Shown here piece by piece: positions 61,500 through 64,000 of a stretch of DNA of 64,000 bases. Every line of letters begins with the position of its first letter. Positions within the stretch are counted from its first letter, which is position 1. This stretch comes from Nostoc sp. FACHB-280 (GTDB lineage: Bacteria; Cyanobacteriota; Cyanobacteriia; Cyanobacteriales; Nostocaceae): contig NZ_JACJSD010000009.1 in the NCBI RefSeq assembly GCF_014697615.1, positions 62,001 to 126,000 on the forward strand, written 5' to 3'. The position numbers and the translations under genes were made by a program. Under the pieces are notes generated by a model. It did not search any database, had not been told where the DNA came from, and saw nothing but the letters and a program-made list of their open reading frames with translations.

Positions 61500-62612
61500 A
61501 TGAAATCTGTAAAAGTTTCTGCTTTGATTGCTGGATTATCAATAGCGACGGTTAGCGTACCCCAAGTTAAGGCTTTAGTATCAACTGACTTTTTAAATCA
61601 AAAAAATCAGATTACCTCAAATAGTGTACACAAAGAAGGTCAAGCAAAACCATACCTCTTAAGTAGTATAAGCAACACCCTATCTTCATCTAATTTAAAA
61701 GCTGAGGCTGTACCGCAAGATAGCAAGCTACAGTTTGTCCAAAATACCCAATCTGAAGCTCAACCTGAAGTAATAAAAGAACAAAAAGGGAAACTGATTA
61801 TTGTCAATAATACCCCTTTTATCGCATTGGTACAACTGTATAGACCTAACGCCAATGAGCCAAATAATTATGCAAACATTCAACCCTGTAGCGCAAGAGT
61901 ACTTTATGACACTTATAGTAACAAGTGGGGAGTCAGTTTGAATGCTCAGGAAAAGAAAACGGTCTATGATGTTTCTTTTTATGACAAGACCAGTAATACT
62001 TTTGGAGTAATAACATCTAAGCTGAATCAGGGTACAGGCACAAAGTGGACTTGTGATTATAAACCTGTAGCGTTAGGTATTGGTGAAAAACCATACCTAT
62101 CACAAATCAGAGAATACGATACAAAGGTTACTCAACTTGTCTCAGACTCTCAAAGATCGGCCAATACAGGGGATCTGCCCGCTCAAACTTCAGCCATCCT
62201 TACCAAAATGTACGATACTCAGTGGGATATGGCAATGGCAATGACTGGGCTACCTCCTGAATACATACCACGAGTTATAGATTATGTAGGAAAACATCCT
62301 ACGGGTAACACGCAAGATAGGAATGTACTTAATGCTGCTATTGAGAAGTTTAGTAACAGTGGAAAGGTGATAGACGAGAAGCTATACGCAGAGATGGTTG
62401 AAGCTTCTAATATCATCAAAGAAGCTGCAAGAAGATATTTTCCTCAATTACCTAAACTTAAAGGTACACAGGTGGTGGCGAATTTGTCATCAGAGGTAGC
62501 AACAAAGCTTGATGAGCTTCCTCCGGCGGAAGCTGGTAAGGCTGCGAAGTATGCGGCAGAGAGTCTGCCCGAAGTATGGAAAATAGCAAAAGGGCTTCCT
62601 TGGCTTCGGTAG
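61500..62612 (+). CDS. Secreted hypothetical protein
   Basis: Family not recognised. I chose the ATG at 61500 (MKSVKVSALIAGLSIATVSVPQVKA), a clear signal peptide, over a longer frame starting at 61452; the product has 370 residues. The middle (about 105-190) looks beta-rich with two cysteines (NIQPCSARV, WTCDYKP), and the last 150 residues are helical (LPPEYIPRVIDYVGKH...). A short C-terminal LPEVWKIAKGLPWLR ends it. Likely periplasmic. It precedes the Bell-like gene by 167 bases on the same strand but may be unrelated to it. Confidence 0.6.
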   Translation: MKSVKVSALIAGLSIATVSVPQVKALVSTDFLNQKNQITSNSVHKEGQAKPYLLSSISNTLSSSNLKAEAVPQDSKLQFVQNTQSEAQPEVIKEQKGKLIIVNNTPFIALVQLYRPNANEPNNYANIQPCSARVLYDTYSNKWGVSLNAQEKKTVYDVSFYDKTSNTFGVITSKLNQGTGTKWTCDYKPVALGIGEKPYLSQIREYDTKVTQLVSDSQRSANTGDLPAQTSAILTKMYDTQWDMAMAMTGLPPEYIPRVIDYVGKHPTGNTQDRNVLNAAIEKFSNSGKVIDEKLYAEMVEASNIIKEAARRYFPQLPKLKGTQVVANLSSEVATKLDELPPAEAGKAAKYAAESLPEVWKIAKGLPWLR

Positions 62613-62779
62613 ACTCTCACAAATTACCTTGTAGGAATCATAGCGTAATTGTTTGCGATCGCTCTCCAATTAAGTGATCGCAACATCAACAGACCAAAAG
62701 TATTCATTCAAAAAGTACTTTCTCATCAAGCAAATTCACAGTCAGAAGTTCACTTTCTAAATTTCAGGAGTTAAAAATC

Positions 62780-63160
62780 GTGGAACCAATTACACTTATT
62801 CTCACTGCTTTAGCTGCTGGGGCTACTGCTGCTGCTAAAGATACAGCAGGAACAGCCGTGAAGGATGCCTATGAAGGTTTAAAGACGTTGATTAAGAATC
62901 AGTTTGCAGGTGATCCCTTTGCACAAGGAATGGTCGATGCAAAACCAGAAGAAATTCAGGAAATAGAACGTTTTTTAAAAGACAAAATTATCAAAGCTGG
63001 TGTTGATAAAAATGATGACGTTTTAAAAAAAGCAGAGGAAATTAGGGAAATCATGAAAAAAGAAAATCCTGAAGGAGGTTCAACTGGTAAATATGAAGTT
63101 AATGTACAAGGCAGTAGGCAATTTCAAGTTGGGGATAACAACGTACAACACAATGCCTAA
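62780..63160 (+). CDS. Bell-like cell-death domain protein with C-terminal amyloid (RHIM-like) motif
   Basis: The start is a GTG with AGGAG nine bases upstream. The 126-residue protein begins MEPITLILTALAAGATAAAKDTAGTAVKDAYEGLKTLI, matching the N-terminal helix of bacterial Bell domains, analogues of fungal HeLo/HELL and the MLKL four-helix bundle. The helical region runs to about 95. After a Gly/Ser linker comes VQGSRQFQVGDNNVQHN (109-125), an amyloid-type signalling motif of the RHIM-like Q-x-G form. The next gene carries the same motif at its N-terminus. Predicted role: membrane-damaging executioner triggered by amyloid templating. Identification is by recalled family pattern. Confidence 0.65.
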   Translation: MEPITLILTALAAGATAAAKDTAGTAVKDAYEGLKTLIKNQFAGDPFAQGMVDAKPEEIQEIERFLKDKIIKAGVDKNDDVLKKAEEIREIMKKENPEGGSTGKYEVNVQGSRQFQVGDNNVQHNA

Positions 63161-63511
63161 AGTTAATATCAATTAATATTTAATATCTGTGAGTAAGGTG
63201 TGAACTTTGACTTCAATTAATCAAGCAATCTTCTTATACTTTTGATGGTCGCTTGAAAAGCACCTATGTTGTGGGAATAACCTTAAACTTTGTAATTTTC
63301 CGTAGGTGTGGTGCTGAAATTTTATTTAAAGGCCAGAAATTGGCTTGTACATCAACACTTACAGACATTTACCGCCTTAATTTTAAAACTAAGGCTCAAA
63401 CGTTAATACTAACGACTGTTGTTATTGTCTAGTAAAAGTTTCAACCTTATTCACAGATTTATCCATTATATTCAGTGATAAAAAGGCAAATTTAGAAGAG
63501 CCACTTACCCT
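63161..63511. other. Intergenic region between Bell-like and STAND genes
   Basis: 351 bases, AT-rich, holding only a weak GGCCAGAAATTGGCT hairpin near 63332. It may contain the STAND promoter. The two genes are in the same orientation but not tightly coupled. Confidence 0.4.
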
Positions 63512-64000
63512 ATGAACACTTCTAATATTGGTCAAACAAATAGTATACAAGTCACGCAATCAACGGCATTTCAAGTAGGTGATAACAATAGACAAACAAA
63601 CATATTTTATGGTGATGATCCGGAAGAAGAGAAAGTATCTGACACTATCGATGAAAATTCTCCCTATCTAGGGTTAGAGTCATTTACTGCTAATGATTCT
63701 AATCGATTTTATGGTAGAAAAAAGCTCATCATTGAGTTATTAGAACACTTAGAAAATAATAATTTAATTTTCCTATTGGGGGCATCAGGTAGTGGTAAAT
63801 CTTCCTTAGTAAAAGCAGGAATTATTCCTAAATTTTCTCAGAAAACCAAACTATTTGCTGAACTTAGTTTTGTTCCTGGCGATGATCCATTTGACGCTTT
63901 TTTTGATGAATTACAAACATCCGTTCCTAAACAATTAAAATTTTATAATAAATCTGAAATCAAAAAAATTATTAAAACGGTTGACAACCTCAAATTAAAT
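63512..64000 (+). CDS. nSTAND1-type NTPase with N-terminal amyloid motif (3' end outside window)
   Basis: The frame is open from the ATG at 63512 to the right edge (163 codons), so the gene continues outside. Residues 12-30 (IQVTQSTAFQVGDNNRQTN) carry the amyloid-type motif shared with the Bell-like protein. SPYLGLESF and FYGR (about 50-69) mark the start of an nSTAND1 P-loop domain, with Walker A GASGSGKSS (90-98). Full-length relatives end in WD40 or TPR sensor repeats. Predicted role: an NLR-like sensor that oligomerises on a trigger and nucleates amyloid in the Bell protein. Confidence 0.7.
   Translation, partial: MNTSNIGQTNSIQVTQSTAFQVGDNNRQTNIFYGDDPEEEKVSDTIDENSPYLGLESFTANDSNRFYGRKKLIIELLEHLENNNLIFLLGASGSGKSSLVKAGIIPKFSQKTKLFAELSFVPGDDPFDAFFDELQTSVPKQLKFYNKSEIKKIIKTVDNLKLN

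Noticed and set aside
1-64000. tRNA or rRNA genes
   Set aside because: No T-loop, anticodon-arm pattern or rRNA core sequence was recognised; a covariance scan could not be run.

Overview
The window is a chromosome-like segment of a filamentous, probably heterocyst-forming cyanobacterium of the Nostoc/Calothrix type. The basis is the very frequent HIP1 octamer GCGATCGC, moderate GC, a CrtW-type carotenoid ketolase, a CYP110-like P450, bestrophin and KGG proteins, and dispersed repeats typical of Nostocales. This placement is inference; no rRNA or tRNA gene was found.

Layout. 1-14.5 kb: the tail of a haem peroxidase, a large RTX-type secreted nuclease, a P450 gene remnant, a PBP4-type peptidase (DacB), an MBOAT/SGNH pair for O-acylating a cell-surface glycan, an esterase, a CoaT-type P1B-4 metal exporter behind a MerR-type operator, and an SDR. 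14.5-15.1 kb: a block of 21-nt palindromic repeats. 15.1-31.8 kb: a CRISPR type III-D island. It holds cas6 with a C-terminal helix-turn-helix tail, degenerate repeats and a broken antitoxin, a YoeB/Phd-type pair, then a tightly packed minus-strand operon. The operon encodes Csx3, Csx3-ATPase, Cas10 without an HD domain, several Cas7-like RAMPs, Csx10, a Csx19-like protein, a CARF-HEPN effector, a PD-(D/E)XK-like protein and two unrecognised helical proteins. Divergently transcribed are a WYL-type CRISPR regulator and an overlapping MESH1-like HD hydrolase. No cas1, cas2 or intact array is visible, so the module must use guides made elsewhere.

32-62 kb is mostly ordinary cyanobacterial genes: type II NADH dehydrogenase; a small diiron-oxygenase-like/methyltransferase/DHDPS-like cluster; a GNAT; an amidase; a ParA ATPase with a coiled-coil partner that may be a McdAB-like positioning pair; bestrophin; CrtW; GST; arylsulfotransferase-like propeller; AKR; an orphan SsuA; nitroreductase; an SDR lacking the catalytic Tyr/Lys; DUF362; and a NarL-type regulator. 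An RRXRR (IscB N-terminal) remnant with a possible decayed guide RNA lies at 53.9-54.3 kb.

The right edge (62.8-64 kb) holds the most distinctive non-CRISPR signal. A small protein with an N-terminal Bell-like (cell-death) helical domain ends in an FQVGDNN motif, and the next gene, an nSTAND1-type NTPase cut by the window end, begins with the same motif. This looks like an amyloid-signalling immune pair in which an NLR-like sensor templates a membrane-active executioner.

The cas genes plausibly work together as follows: Cas6 makes crRNA, the RAMP/Cas10 complex binds target RNA and makes cyclic oligoadenylate, CARF-HEPN responds, and Csx3 clears the signal. The WYL protein probably controls expression. 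Functions are from motif recognition only; no database search was run.
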